In this document: in pieces, positions 53,041 to 61,230 of the stretch
Numbering within the stretch: the stretch's first letter is position 1
How the letters are laid out: the number at the start of each line of letters is the position of its first letter
Source: Prevotella sp.
GTDB lineage: Bacteria; Bacteroidota; Bacteroidia; Bacteroidales; Bacteroidaceae
Assembly (NCBI GenBank): GCA_017617615.1
Contig: JAFZVV010000007.1
Span: 1 to 64,000 of the forward strand
Direction: 5' to 3'
DNA length: 64,000 nucleotides
Program-made: the position numbers and the translations under genes
The notes under the pieces: model-generated
The model's database searches: none
Seen by the model: the letters and a program-made list of their open reading frames with translations, nothing else
What the model was told of the DNA's origin: nothing

Positions 53041-54300
53041 TCATTTACCCACAAATAATTTCACGAGTTCGATTTTCGTCATCGTATTCTTGATGATTTT
53101 GAACTGGAAATTGCCTATTCTCACCACTTCGTTGAGTTTGGGGAAACTCTGGTATTCATGCAGGATGAGGCCTCCTACGGTCATATATTCATCACTTTCG
53201 GGAAGTTCCAGTCCAAACATCTCGTTCACCTTGTCGATTTCCAGGCGGGCGGAGAGCAGGTACTCGCCCTCTGCGGTTTTCTTGGCCACATAGTTCACGC
53301 TGTCGTGCTCATCTTCGATATCGCCGAAGATTTCCTCTACGATATCCTCGAGGGAGACGACGCCACTGGTGCCGCCAAACTCATCTACCACCACGCCAAG
53401 GCTTTTCTTCTGCTGAAGGAATATCTGCATCATTTTCTGTGCCGACATGGTTTCGGGCACGAAGGGCATGGTGCGGATATCCTTCCTCCAGTCGTCAGGT
53501 TTCCTGAACATCTCCGAGGAATGAATATAGCCTATGATATGGTCGATATCCTCTTTATAGACCACGATTTTGGAATGTCCGCTCTCAATGAACTTCTGGT
53601 TGAGCTGCCCGATGTCGCAGTCTTCGGGCACGGCATCGATTTCCGTCCTTGGCACCATGCAGTCGCGCACCTTCGTCTCGGAGAAGTCGAGGGCGTTCTG
53701 GAATATCTTCACCTCCTCATTGATTTCATCCTCGTTCTCAGCGTTGTCGATACTCGACTGTACCAGGTAGTCGAGGTCGACCCTGGAGAAGAGTTCATCG
53801 TCTTTCTCCTTGTCGAATCTCACCCCCACGATGCGCATGAGCACGCGCGACAGGAATGTGGAGAATTTGGATACCGGCCACAGCAGCACATAGCAGATGA
53901 AGGCAGGAAAGGCAAAGATGGTGAGGAGTTTGTTGGGCAGGTTCTTGAAAAGGGTCTTGGGCAGGAACTCACCCGTGAAGAGCACGATGATGGTGGAGAG
54001 GATGGTGTCTGCCGGCACGGTGATACCGGCACTCATGCCCTTGAAGATGGTGGCATCGAAGAGTCGTGCGATGAGGATGCCATACACCACGAGCGAGATA
54101 TTGTTGCCTACGAGCATGGTGCTGACAAAATCGTTGGGGTGTTTGTAGAACAGCGATAAGCACCACTGCGAGAGCCGGTTCTTTTCCTTGTCCATCTCGG
54201 CAAGCATCCTGTTACTGGCAACGAAGGCTATCTCCATGCCCGAGAAAAAGGCAGAGAAAACCATCGTGACGAGTATGCCAAGAATCAATTGCCAGTCCAT
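53041..54300 (-). CDS. GldE-like CNNM/CorC-family protein
   Basis: The 419-residue protein has three parts. An N-terminal CNNM (DUF21) membrane domain opens with FSAFFSGMEIAFVASNRML and has about four helices. A tandem CBS pair lies at about 190-330 (VRDCMVPRTEIDAVPEDCDIGQLNQKFIESGHSKIVVYKEDIDHIIGYIHSSEM, LGVVVDEFGGTSGVVSLEDI). A CorC-type associated domain ends the protein (DEYMTVGGLILHEYQSFPKLNEVV). It resembles GldE, linked to gliding in flavobacteria; in non-gliding Bacteroidales it may act in ion homeostasis. It follows lptC by 36 bp. Confidence 0.88.
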   Translation of the reverse strand: MDWQLILGILVTMVFSAFFSGMEIAFVASNRMLAEMDKEKNRLSQWCLSLFYKHPNDFVSTMLVGNNISLVVYGILIARLFDATIFKGMSAGITVPADTILSTIIVLFTGEFLPKTLFKNLPNKLLTIFAFPAFICYVLLWPVSKFSTFLSRVLMRIVGVRFDKEKDDELFSRVDLDYLVQSSIDNAENEDEINEEVKIFQNALDFSETKVRDCMVPRTEIDAVPEDCDIGQLNQKFIESGHSKIVVYKEDIDHIIGYIHSSEMFRKPDDWRKDIRTMPFVPETMSAQKMMQIFLQQKKSLGVVVDEFGGTSGVVSLEDIVEEIFGDIEDEHDSVNYVAKKTAEGEYLLSARLEIDKVNEMFGLELPESDEYMTVGGLILHEYQSFPKLNEVVRIGNFQFKIIKNTMTKIELVKLFVGK

Positions 54301-54336
54301 ATAATCCTTTTACTTGTTTGTGGAAACAGCCCTCCT

Positions 54337-54969
54337 TTAGTTCATCCTACGGGGCGATGCAGGACGGCGGCCCCGTGACCTCGCCGAATCGGCTTGCTGT
54401 TTTGTCTTCTTCTCCGACTTGTCGATTTCCTTCTTGTCGAAATATCCCTTGGTATTGCGCACGGAGTATTTCGTCATCTTCTCGTCGCTCCTGAACCGGT
54501 TGCCTTGCAACTCTTTGTCGGAGGTGATGAGATGCGAGAACTTGTTCGAATAGATCTCATGGCGGTTCTCGTCCCAGAAGAGTTCCTCACTGCTGAAGCG
54601 CAGACCGTTCTTGGTGAGGATTCTCACCCTGCCATGCAACTCCCACAACCGTTCCACGTCATAGTAGTAGGCCGTGTCGCACTGGATGAACGACTGCACG
54701 TGCATCGCCAAGTCGAACTGCTCGAGCAGCAGTCCTTTCTCGAAAATCCATCTCGACGGCATCTTTGCCTGGTTCACCTCCCACTGTTCTGCCACGATGC
54801 GGTACTTGATGACTCCCGAGTCGGAGATCAGGGTATTCACCCCATACGAAATCATCGTTGCCACCGAATCGCGTGGATTGATGGCCGGCGCGATATGCTC
54901 CTTCTCCTCCTCACAGGCAGCAAGGAACACAATGGCAAGAATGGTAATGGCGTGAAATAGTCTTCTCAT
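54337..54969 (-). CDS. lptC: LPS export protein LptC
   Basis: The 210-residue protein has a lipobox-containing signal (AIVFLAACEEEK), a short linker and a beta-jellyroll with the family pattern MISYGVNTLISDSGVIKYRIVAEQWEV, then DVERLWELHGRVRILTKNGLRFSSEELFWDENRHEIYS and the terminal region. LptC sits in the inner membrane, connects the LptBFG transporter to LptA and carries LPS across the periplasm. The C-terminal 25 residues are Lys/Arg/Ser-rich and probably disordered. It follows the outer-membrane gene by 16 bp. Confidence 0.92.
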   Translation of the reverse strand: MRRLFHAITILAIVFLAACEEEKEHIAPAINPRDSVATMISYGVNTLISDSGVIKYRIVAEQWEVNQAKMPSRWIFEKGLLLEQFDLAMHVQSFIQCDTAYYYDVERLWELHGRVRILTKNGLRFSSEELFWDENRHEIYSNKFSHLITSDKELQGNRFRSDEKMTKYSVRNTKGYFDKKEIDKSEKKTKQQADSARSRGRRPASPRRMN

Positions 54970-54985
54970 GCGGGGACAGTCGGTA

Positions 54986-56278
54986 TCAATCCACTTTCCA
55001 CTTCATGAACCATCTCTCGTTGAAAGTGATGCCTATATTGATGCGGAAGGTGTTCTCCTTGATGAAGTTCGTGGCATCAGTCCTCACCCACTGTCCGCTG
55101 ATGTTCAGAATCGACCTGTTGTTCCATCCATTGACGAGGGGAATGCCCAAGCCTGCGCTCACGCTGATTTCCTTCGGACCGTCTTGGCCGTTAATATTAA
55201 AATAAGGTGTAGTGTACGAAGCGCCAGCCCTGAACCGCATCCTTCCGAAGAAGTTACGGGCCATCGGGTTCTTGCAGTATTCCGCGCCCACCGTCACCTT
55301 ATGGCGGTCCTTGTAATAGTTGTCGTTCAAGGTATAGGATGGAACGTTGTTGTTTACCTTATAGTCAGGGAATCCCACTTCTGCCCATTTCTGGAGCGTG
55401 TAGTCGGCACCTATCCTGAGTTGGTTGTTGAGGGTGAGCATGGCACCGCCACTGAGGGTGGTAGGCAGTTTCAGGCCGTCTTTCACCACGTAAGCCGTGG
55501 TATCGGATATGCCCGTCTGTGAGTTGGTGGCAATCACCTTGCATTCCGGGTCGGCATGTATGCTCTTGCCCAGTCCGTAGGTGAAGCCCAGGGTCAGCCC
55601 GCTTTTCTTCGAGAAAGGAATGGTAATCTGTGTTCCGAAATCGAACTTCAGGTCCGACACCTCCGCACTGTAGTACTTCGAGAGCGTATTGACATAGTTG
55701 TCGCTGTAGCTGTTGATTACCGACCTGTCGTAGTCACCCCACATATAGGAGGCAGTCGCACCCACGGAGAATCCCTTGAACAGTTCCCAACCCATACCGA
55801 GGTAGGCCTGTCGGAAACCGCCCGAGCCCGTATAGGTATTGGTGAAAGTGGTGCCGTTGGCATCGCCCACGGCATTGGTGTTGGCGTAGGAATATCCTAC
55901 ATTCGAGTAGGGAATCACGCCGAAACTCAGACCCACGTGCTTGAAGAGCCTGAAGGCGGCGACGGCATAGTCGAAGTTGGCATTCTTGGCATTGAGGCGC
56001 TTGCCGCCCTCCTCAAAGTTGGTAATCTGTCCTGACATTCCGACATCGAAAATAAAGGTCAGGGAGTCAACCGACGAGAAAGAAGCCGGATTGAGCACAT
56101 TTACCTGTCCGCCGTCTCTTGAACCGACACCTAGTCCGTTCATGCCTTTATTGAATCCGGTAGACTGATCGGTAAGGATACCCATACCATATTGTGAATA
56201 GGGCGTATTGGTGCCGCTCTGGGCAACCGCCATGACCGAGAAGGCCACCAACGTGGCAATCGATAAGAATTTTTTCAT
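54986..56278 (-). CDS. Exported outer-membrane barrel protein
   Basis: The start at 56278 gives a signal peptide (MKKFLSIATLVAFSVMAVAQ); the longer frame would include a poly-C tract and does not look coding. The 430-residue protein opens GTNTPYSQYGMGILTDQSTGFNKGMNGLGVGSRDGGQVNVLNPASFSSVDSLTFIFDVG, with alternating strands throughout, and ends NTFRINIGITFNERWFMKWKVD. That pattern resembles FadL/OmpP1-type or related transport barrels. Function is uncertain. It is the first gene before lptC and gldE-like genes, so it may take part in envelope biogenesis. Confidence 0.85.
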   Translation of the reverse strand: MKKFLSIATLVAFSVMAVAQSGTNTPYSQYGMGILTDQSTGFNKGMNGLGVGSRDGGQVNVLNPASFSSVDSLTFIFDVGMSGQITNFEEGGKRLNAKNANFDYAVAAFRLFKHVGLSFGVIPYSNVGYSYANTNAVGDANGTTFTNTYTGSGGFRQAYLGMGWELFKGFSVGATASYMWGDYDRSVINSYSDNYVNTLSKYYSAEVSDLKFDFGTQITIPFSKKSGLTLGFTYGLGKSIHADPECKVIATNSQTGISDTTAYVVKDGLKLPTTLSGGAMLTLNNQLRIGADYTLQKWAEVGFPDYKVNNNVPSYTLNDNYYKDRHKVTVGAEYCKNPMARNFFGRMRFRAGASYTTPYFNINGQDGPKEISVSAGLGIPLVNGWNNRSILNISGQWVRTDATNFIKENTFRINIGITFNERWFMKWKVD

Positions 56279-56314
56279 TTCTATTGCAATAGTATCCACA
56301 GACCGCCTTTTGTC

Positions 56315-56328
56315 CTTTTTTGGGGGGG
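56315..56328 (-). repeat. Homopolymeric tract upstream of the barrel gene
   Basis: A run of seven T next to seven G (seven C next to seven A on the coding strand) lies 37-50 bp before the barrel gene's start codon. Such tracts can vary in length by slippage. Confidence 0.6.
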
Positions 56329-56485
56329 AGACGGCCTGTATTTGAAAATCAGGTGCAAAGATGGCGATTTTTTTTGAATTATGCAAGTAGCAAAGGCATT
56401 AAGCCGTTAAATAAAGCAAAAGTTTAGGATATTTAACCCTAAAGCAAATATCAGGCAACGACTCTGCCTTCAACACTGATTGGCA

Positions 56486-57301
56486 CTAATCGATATTGTC
56501 GAACTTATCGTAGTCGAGGTCTTCGAGCAACTGCCTTACCGACACTTCCGGGTTTTTCTGCATGTACTTGTCGAATTTCCGCACGTATTTCGACTTGAAG
56601 AACGCATTTCCCAACACCTTGTTGGCAGCATACTGTATTTTTCCCACATGCAGGTCAAGGTCGCGCTGCGATGCATTGGTGAAATTGGGCAGGGGATAGA
56701 GGCTCAGCAGATAGAAACAGATGAAATCGGGAACGATATATTCCCGCGACATCGACTGGCGCTGTTGCTTATCGTAGAATTTCTCGTATACAGGATAGTT
56801 GGCACCGAGGTATTTGTCAAGACAGATACCCACCGACCCATCGCCCACGACGATGCTGTGGTCGAGGGCACATATCTGTGCATACACCATGGGAATCTTG
56901 ATGTCGGGAATCCATGTCTTGAGCGTGTGGAAGGCATCCGTAAGCTGGGAGTTGAGGTCGTTCATATTGGCATACTGCGCCTCTGCATCGGATATCACGG
57001 TCTGCAAGGTAGAGTCTTGGTAGAACTTGAGCAACTTGGAATTGATTTGCGGGTCGCTCACGTCACCGAGCCCCAGTACGTCCTCGATGAGCGTGCGTGT
57101 CTCATTGGGATAGTCTGTGCTCATCTGCTGGAGGGCAGAGAAGTCACCCGTCGTGAGGTAGAGGCTCTCTATCCTGTCGTATCGCTGGATGGTGACCTGC
57201 AACGTGTCTTCCATCATCTCACTGAACGGCTTCAGTTTGAAGTCGCAGGAGGCAAGCAGCAATGCCCATAGGAAAAGAGAGATGAGATACTTGTTTTTCA
57301 C
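56486..57301 (-). CDS. GldB-like lipoprotein
   Basis: The 271-residue protein has a signal with lipobox ASC (residues 17-19; LLLASCDFKLKPF). The body carries GldB features: MVYAQICALDHSIVVGDGSVGICLDKYLGANYPVYEKF (the GD-x-S...LD..LG pattern) and IVPDFICFYLLSLYPLPNF. GldB is required for gliding in flavobacteria, where it is thought to support the type IX secretion machinery; in non-gliding relatives its role is less clear. The coding region ends 207 bp upstream of the barrel gene, and a consensus promoter lies just before its start. Confidence 0.88.
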   Translation of the reverse strand: MKNKYLISLFLWALLLASCDFKLKPFSEMMEDTLQVTIQRYDRIESLYLTTGDFSALQQMSTDYPNETRTLIEDVLGLGDVSDPQINSKLLKFYQDSTLQTVISDAEAQYANMNDLNSQLTDAFHTLKTWIPDIKIPMVYAQICALDHSIVVGDGSVGICLDKYLGANYPVYEKFYDKQQRQSMSREYIVPDFICFYLLSLYPLPNFTNASQRDLDLHVGKIQYAANKVLGNAFFKSKYVRKFDKYMQKNPEVSVRQLLEDLDYDKFDNID

Positions 57302-57326
57302 TCGCTATACCAAATTGTTTTCCCCG

Positions 57327-57358
57327 CAAAATTACTAAAAAATATTTTTAAATCCAAA
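57327..57358 (-). promoter_or_regulatory. Promoter of the gldB-like gene
   Basis: On the minus strand, TTTG (complement of 57355-57358), 20 bp, TAATTTTG (complement of 57327-57334) fits the Bacteroides consensus, 25 bp before the ATG. Confidence 0.75.
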
Positions 57359-57407
57359 TAAATTGCTAAAAAAGTTAAAAAAACCACGAAAAACACCCCC
57401 AAATCCA

Positions 57408-57415
57408 TATTTTTG
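57408..57415 (+). promoter_or_regulatory. Orphan -7 box pointing into the spacer
   Basis: TATTTTTG fits TAnnTTTG. No TTG was found 19-21 bp before it. No established plus-strand gene follows for several kilobases, so if real it drives a small RNA or peptide. Confidence 0.3.
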
Positions 57416-57485
57416 TTAAAGAAAAGGCATTGCATGAGTAATGCATTCTTCTTGTTTGCGTAGTCATTAAACAACAATTATCAGG

Positions 57486-57611
57486 ATGAAGCACCATGAA
57501 AAACTTTCCAATGTCTTCTCCACTTTGTCATGCCATCACAGCAGACGAGACAGATGTATTGGGATGAAGACAACAACTCGTTTCATCATTGTAGAAATGG
57601 GCAACAACTAA
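57486..57611 (+). CDS. Possible small peptide gene (41 codons), overlapping alternative frame
   Basis: From ATG 57486 an open frame of 41 codons ends at TAA 57609-57611 (MKHHEKLSNVFSTLSCHHSRRD...), overlapping the CHAT stop region by 4 bp on the opposite strand. A second frame starting at 57496 is 23 codons long (MKNFPMSSPLCHAITADETD..., stop 57565-57567) and has a better Shine-Dalgarno (AGGA with 9-base spacing). Neither has a recognisable domain. They lie downstream of an orphan -7 box and a hairpin. Either could be chance; length alone is not evidence. Confidence 0.2.
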   Translation: MKHHEKLSNVFSTLSCHHSRRDRCIGMKTTTRFIIVEMGNN

Positions 57612-60259
57612 TCAACGGCATCGAGAAGAATAAAGGCTGCCCAATATTTTGGATCAGCGTATTTGCCTTGCTCATAGGCACGGAGTTGCTGTATGGCTCT
57701 TTGTAAGGCCTGTACCTTGGTCTGGCCATTGGTTAGGAAACGATAAAAGTCACTCATCAATAGTTCTGTAGCATGATCATCAACTTCCCACAATGACATA
57801 AGCAGAGACCGTGCACCAGCCTTTTTGAAACCGCGTTGCAAACCAAATACGCCATCACTGGTTATTTCCCCCAATCCTGTCTCACACGCTGAAAGGACAA
57901 CGAGATCCAATTGTTGGAAGTCAAGACGTGATATTTCCTCTGCCGTAAGCACGCCATCGTTATCGTCTTTGGCTTCCATTATCCCAGAAAGATAATTGTC
58001 AGCACCACTCAACAACAATCCTGTTTGAGACAAGGAAACCTTACGTCCCTCCCTATCCTTTGCAAAAAAGCCATGTGTAGAGAGATGAAGAAGGCTGATG
58101 GGCATACCTGAAAGTCCTTTCAGGCTTTCCTCTGTTCCTTCCACACCCGTCTTTACCGTCACATGGTAATTCTTCGATTTCAACAATCTTTCAATTTCTA
58201 CTATTTCCTTTTTCGAGCCAGGTAATTCTGGAGTAGACTGTAGACTCCCACGAAGACCACTCTGTACAACGGTCACGCCGTCTTCTGTATTAAAACCATA
58301 ATTCAATCCACCGTAAAGAACAGCAGTATTGGTCTGATTTCCTTTTCCTCTCTTTCTTGTCAATTCGCGAGTGGAGGACAGCCTGAATATATTCCATTTT
58401 TCGCATACCAATTTCCCGTCACGATCTTTCGCATATTCAATTCCTAATGTATGTAAAACGCCATCAGGTGAAAAATAGATGTTCTTCGCAACCTGCATAT
58501 ATGCAGAAAGAGGATTCCATATCAACGTGTATACATCACCTTCTTTAAGTTCATCCACCCCACAGAGAACCTTCACCACAGGGGTATTGTCGTTTCCAAG
58601 GATTGCAGCACAAATATACTCCCCTTGTTGGGACCTGACTTGGCTGAATTCTATTGCAAGATCGTTCTTCTTTAGACAGGTAACGACATCGGCCGTTTGG
58701 GTGTTGATGAAATTCGTGAAATCACCTTCTTTTTTCAGCTCTTTCTGAAACAGATATTCCAATGAATCTGCATACGATTTGTAAGAGGGGTCTTCATATG
58801 ATTTCACATGAGCCATCTTCATGTTCAAATACAAACTCTTCAAAAGTTCATTATCTGATTGCCCGACGATATCCTTGATGCTGGTAATGAAGGAAAGCAT
58901 AAGTGATTTGGAAGAGAGAAGATAGTCGTAGCAAAGCCTCGCATAACGTGAGTCTTTCATTTTGGAAGCAATGTCAAACATTGGCCCTGTGTACAAATCT
59001 TGTAATACCCCAACATATAGTTCCTTTTCCTCATTAGTCATTTCACCAAAGTTATGTTGGGAGATATTCTTTATGAATGCTACATAATTTGATTCATATT
59101 CCAGGAATTTCTCATTCTCGCCAATCGATGCATAAAACAATGCTATGTCATGTGCCGATGTTGTATTCTGAGATAATGGTGATATCATGGAGTAATAATG
59201 TGCAGCCTCCTGAAAGTCTCCTTTTTCCTTAAACATATTTGCCACATTGCATAAAATATCATTATTGTCTGGAGCCAATGAAACTGCTTTCAACAAATAA
59301 TCTTGTTGTTTCTCCCTATCGCCTTTGAAGCCATAGCATTCTCCAATATTGTTAAGATTCAACGCATAGTCGCATCCATAAGATTCGAAATGCTCATAAA
59401 TCTCTTTTGCTTTCAATAAATTCTCAAGTGCCCGGTCATAATCACCGTTGACAACGTAGCATGAGGATATGTTATCAAGAAGTATGGCATACTCTATGCA
59501 TTCGGTGTTTCCAAAACTGTCAAGATTATCCTTTAATTTCAAATTCATCTCTAGTGGATTCTTGTTGAGGTAATGATTGGAAAACGCGACATTATGCAAA
59601 CATCTCAAATAGCCATCATGGGAGGTTCCAAATCTTTCTTTGTAGATATTGGCACATTCTTGAAAAATCCTGCCCGCAAGTTGGTGATGGTTCCATCTTT
59701 GGTATATCAAGGCAAGACGCTCTCGTTGCCGGGCATATTGTACAGGTGAAATCTCAAGCTGATATTCATCCATATGTTCATAAAACCGAGCGGCAACATC
59801 CAATGCACCATATCTTCCAAATAAATTGGCCATATTGGAAAGATTGGCAACCATCATCGAACCAGCATTGCCACACCGTTGCTTCTGCATGTCGAGATAC
59901 AATTCTGCCTCATGTTCATCAAGTAAGATGCCATAGGTATCAGGGAATGCCCAGAAGTAGTAATCGAAGAACAAATTGGTCAATTGTATACTTATATCAC
60001 TCCTCTTTATAAGTTGCTCCAGTTGGGTAGCAGCATCAAAGTCATGGGTATGCAAACAGGCATAAAACACCCCTAAACGCATAGGGACGTTGTGTTCTTC
60101 CAGAGATCTATCCAAATAAGACGTTTTCAATTCTTCCAGTTTTTTGTCTTCCAGCAACTGTTTTATCCGCTCTATATCTTGAGACGCTTGTGAAGCAATG
60201 AAAAGACTATAAAACAAGAAAACGAATGTAATAAATATTTTATTAATGACGTTTTTCAT
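57608..60259 (-). CDS. Exported TPR-CHAT protease-like protein
   Basis: A signal sequence (MKNVINKIFITFVFLFYSLFIASQ) leads an 883-residue protein. Residues about 100-480 form TPR-like helical repeats (DRALENLLKAKEIYEHFESYGCDYALNLNNIGECYGFKGD and similar). The C-terminal CHAT domain (about 600-883), a caspase-HetF-associated cysteine protease fold, has H729 in LLHLSTHGFF and C792 in VVLSACETGLG; both catalytic residues are present. It ends PKYWAAFILLDAVD, typical of CHAT. Export sets it apart from cytoplasmic CHAT effectors, so it probably acts in the periplasm. The upstream 175-residue exported protein overlaps it by 4 bp. The region is AT-rich, suggesting transfer. Confidence 0.9.
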   Translation of the reverse strand: MKNVINKIFITFVFLFYSLFIASQASQDIERIKQLLEDKKLEELKTSYLDRSLEEHNVPMRLGVFYACLHTHDFDAATQLEQLIKRSDISIQLTNLFFDYYFWAFPDTYGILLDEHEAELYLDMQKQRCGNAGSMMVANLSNMANLFGRYGALDVAARFYEHMDEYQLEISPVQYARQRERLALIYQRWNHHQLAGRIFQECANIYKERFGTSHDGYLRCLHNVAFSNHYLNKNPLEMNLKLKDNLDSFGNTECIEYAILLDNISSCYVVNGDYDRALENLLKAKEIYEHFESYGCDYALNLNNIGECYGFKGDREKQQDYLLKAVSLAPDNNDILCNVANMFKEKGDFQEAAHYYSMISPLSQNTTSAHDIALFYASIGENEKFLEYESNYVAFIKNISQHNFGEMTNEEKELYVGVLQDLYTGPMFDIASKMKDSRYARLCYDYLLSSKSLMLSFITSIKDIVGQSDNELLKSLYLNMKMAHVKSYEDPSYKSYADSLEYLFQKELKKEGDFTNFINTQTADVVTCLKKNDLAIEFSQVRSQQGEYICAAILGNDNTPVVKVLCGVDELKEGDVYTLIWNPLSAYMQVAKNIYFSPDGVLHTLGIEYAKDRDGKLVCEKWNIFRLSSTRELTRKRGKGNQTNTAVLYGGLNYGFNTEDGVTVVQSGLRGSLQSTPELPGSKKEIVEIERLLKSKNYHVTVKTGVEGTEESLKGLSGMPISLLHLSTHGFFAKDREGRKVSLSQTGLLLSGADNYLSGIMEAKDDNDGVLTAEEISRLDFQQLDLVVLSACETGLGEITSDGVFGLQRGFKKAGARSLLMSLWEVDDHATELLMSDFYRFLTNGQTKVQALQRAIQQLRAYEQGKYADPKYWAAFILLDAVD

Positions 60260-60783
60260 TGAGATTCATCTGTTTCTGGCACATAAACACGGAACGAGCC
60301 GATGACTTCGGATGCTATTGATGATTCTTCTTCCAAATGCTTGTCTATGACCGTAATGAACGCAGCCCATCTTGCTTCCTGAATATTAGTAATGACACCC
60401 ATCGACAAGTTTTGTGTTGAATTTGAATAATTCTGATGAACATCCACATAACCATTCCCTATCATGAGATTAATGAACTCATCATAATGCTCAACCTCTA
60501 TTCCTACCAAATCTGCTAATTGGTTAGATAAATATTCATGGGGATTGAAATCAATGCCAGTCTTAAAGAAATCGATAACACAATAAAACGATTTGTCCTC
60601 ATTATGGAAACTATATTTGTAATTCAACGTATCCGATTCCTCTTCACAAAAATAGCTATCTGTTGTTAACTTTAAAAAAATCGTTTCCATGCCATCCAAA
60701 CGATAATACTTCAACAGTTGTGAGTCTTGAGCAGTAGACATGAGACACCAGAAAAAGGCGATGAATGTGAATATTTGTTTCAT
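60256..60783 (-). CDS. Small exported protein coupled to the CHAT gene
   Basis: The start at 60783 (MKQIFTFIAFFWCLMSTAQ) gives a signal peptide and a 175-residue precursor. The stop codon overlaps the CHAT ATG (ATGA), so the two are translationally coupled and probably work together. The mature protein is acidic (VDVHQNYSNSTQNLSMG, DKHLEEESSIASE) with strand-rich segments, no catalytic motif and no known family by eye. It could be a partner, substrate or inhibitor of the CHAT protein; its coupling is seen, its role is inferred. Confidence 0.75.
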   Translation of the reverse strand: MKQIFTFIAFFWCLMSTAQDSQLLKYYRLDGMETIFLKLTTDSYFCEEESDTLNYKYSFHNEDKSFYCVIDFFKTGIDFNPHEYLSNQLADLVGIEVEHYDEFINLMIGNGYVDVHQNYSNSTQNLSMGVITNIQEARWAAFITVIDKHLEEESSIASEVIGSFRVYVPETDESQ

Positions 60784-60821
60784 AATAAAAAGAAATCGAA
60801 TCTTGTGACGGAGTTTTTGAT

Positions 60822-61025
60822 TCACTTGCCAAAGCCAAATGGGCCATATAACAAAGTGGCCATATATTGATATTTTTCAAAGCCTGAGCATCTATCATAA
60901 AAAACGACGAAACCGTATTCATCCGGTTCGAGAGGAGACGTACCACCCCAATATGCAATTTCCCCATTAACGTCATTTTTTTGAACCAGTGTAAATTTCT
61001 TCCCCATTATTTCCACTAACTGCAT
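60822..61025 (-). CDS. Short gene or gene fragment upstream of the CHAT pair
   Basis: A 67-codon frame (MQLVEIMGKKFTLVQKNDVN...) ends 38 bp before the start of the coupled exported protein. Its in-frame reading extends upstream without a start codon to a TAA near 61078-61080, and that extension (LYFYKNGDVCKWHLACGR) looks like coding sequence, so it may be the 3' end of a longer, decayed gene rather than a complete one. No domain is recognisable. Start choice is uncertain; if real, ATG 61025 or an internal ATG at 61007. Confidence 0.4.
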   Translation of the reverse strand: MQLVEIMGKKFTLVQKNDVNGEIAYWGGTSPLEPDEYGFVVFYDRCSGFEKYQYMATLLYGPFGFGK

Positions 61026-61191
61026 ACGTCCACATGCAAGATGCCATTTGCAAACGTCTCCATTCTTGTAAAAGTAGAGTTAAATCTCTTTCAATCACAA
61101 TAACTTTGCTAAGTTAATCATTCCGCAAAAAAACGCACATTCTTTTAACGAAAATTAGCACAAATTACAATGCCTTTTCCGAGAATAAAAC

Positions 61192-61199
61192 TAAATTTG
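61192..61199 (+). promoter_or_regulatory. -7 box for the rocD-ctlX-pruA operon
   Basis: TAAATTTG matches TAnnTTTG, 31 bp before the rocD ATG. The -33 box was not found at standard spacing. Confidence 0.5.
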
Positions 61200-61230
61200 C
61201 AAAAAAATCGCATAAACTTACAAACTTACT

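Larger units (their letters stand above)
57302..57607. other. Divergent spacer with an orphan plus-strand -7 box
   Basis: Just over 300 bp between the GldB-like gene and the CHAT gene's 3' end. It holds the gldB promoter, an AT-rich stretch, a possible plus-strand -7 box at 57408-57415, a short hairpin (GCATT 57427-57431 with AATGC 57440-57444), and two overlapping short open frames described separately. Confidence 0.5.

Noticed and set aside
57608..60259. CHAT protein as a CRISPR-associated (Craspase-type) effector
   Set aside because: It has a signal peptide, and no gRAMP/Cas7-11 gene or CRISPR array is nearby.
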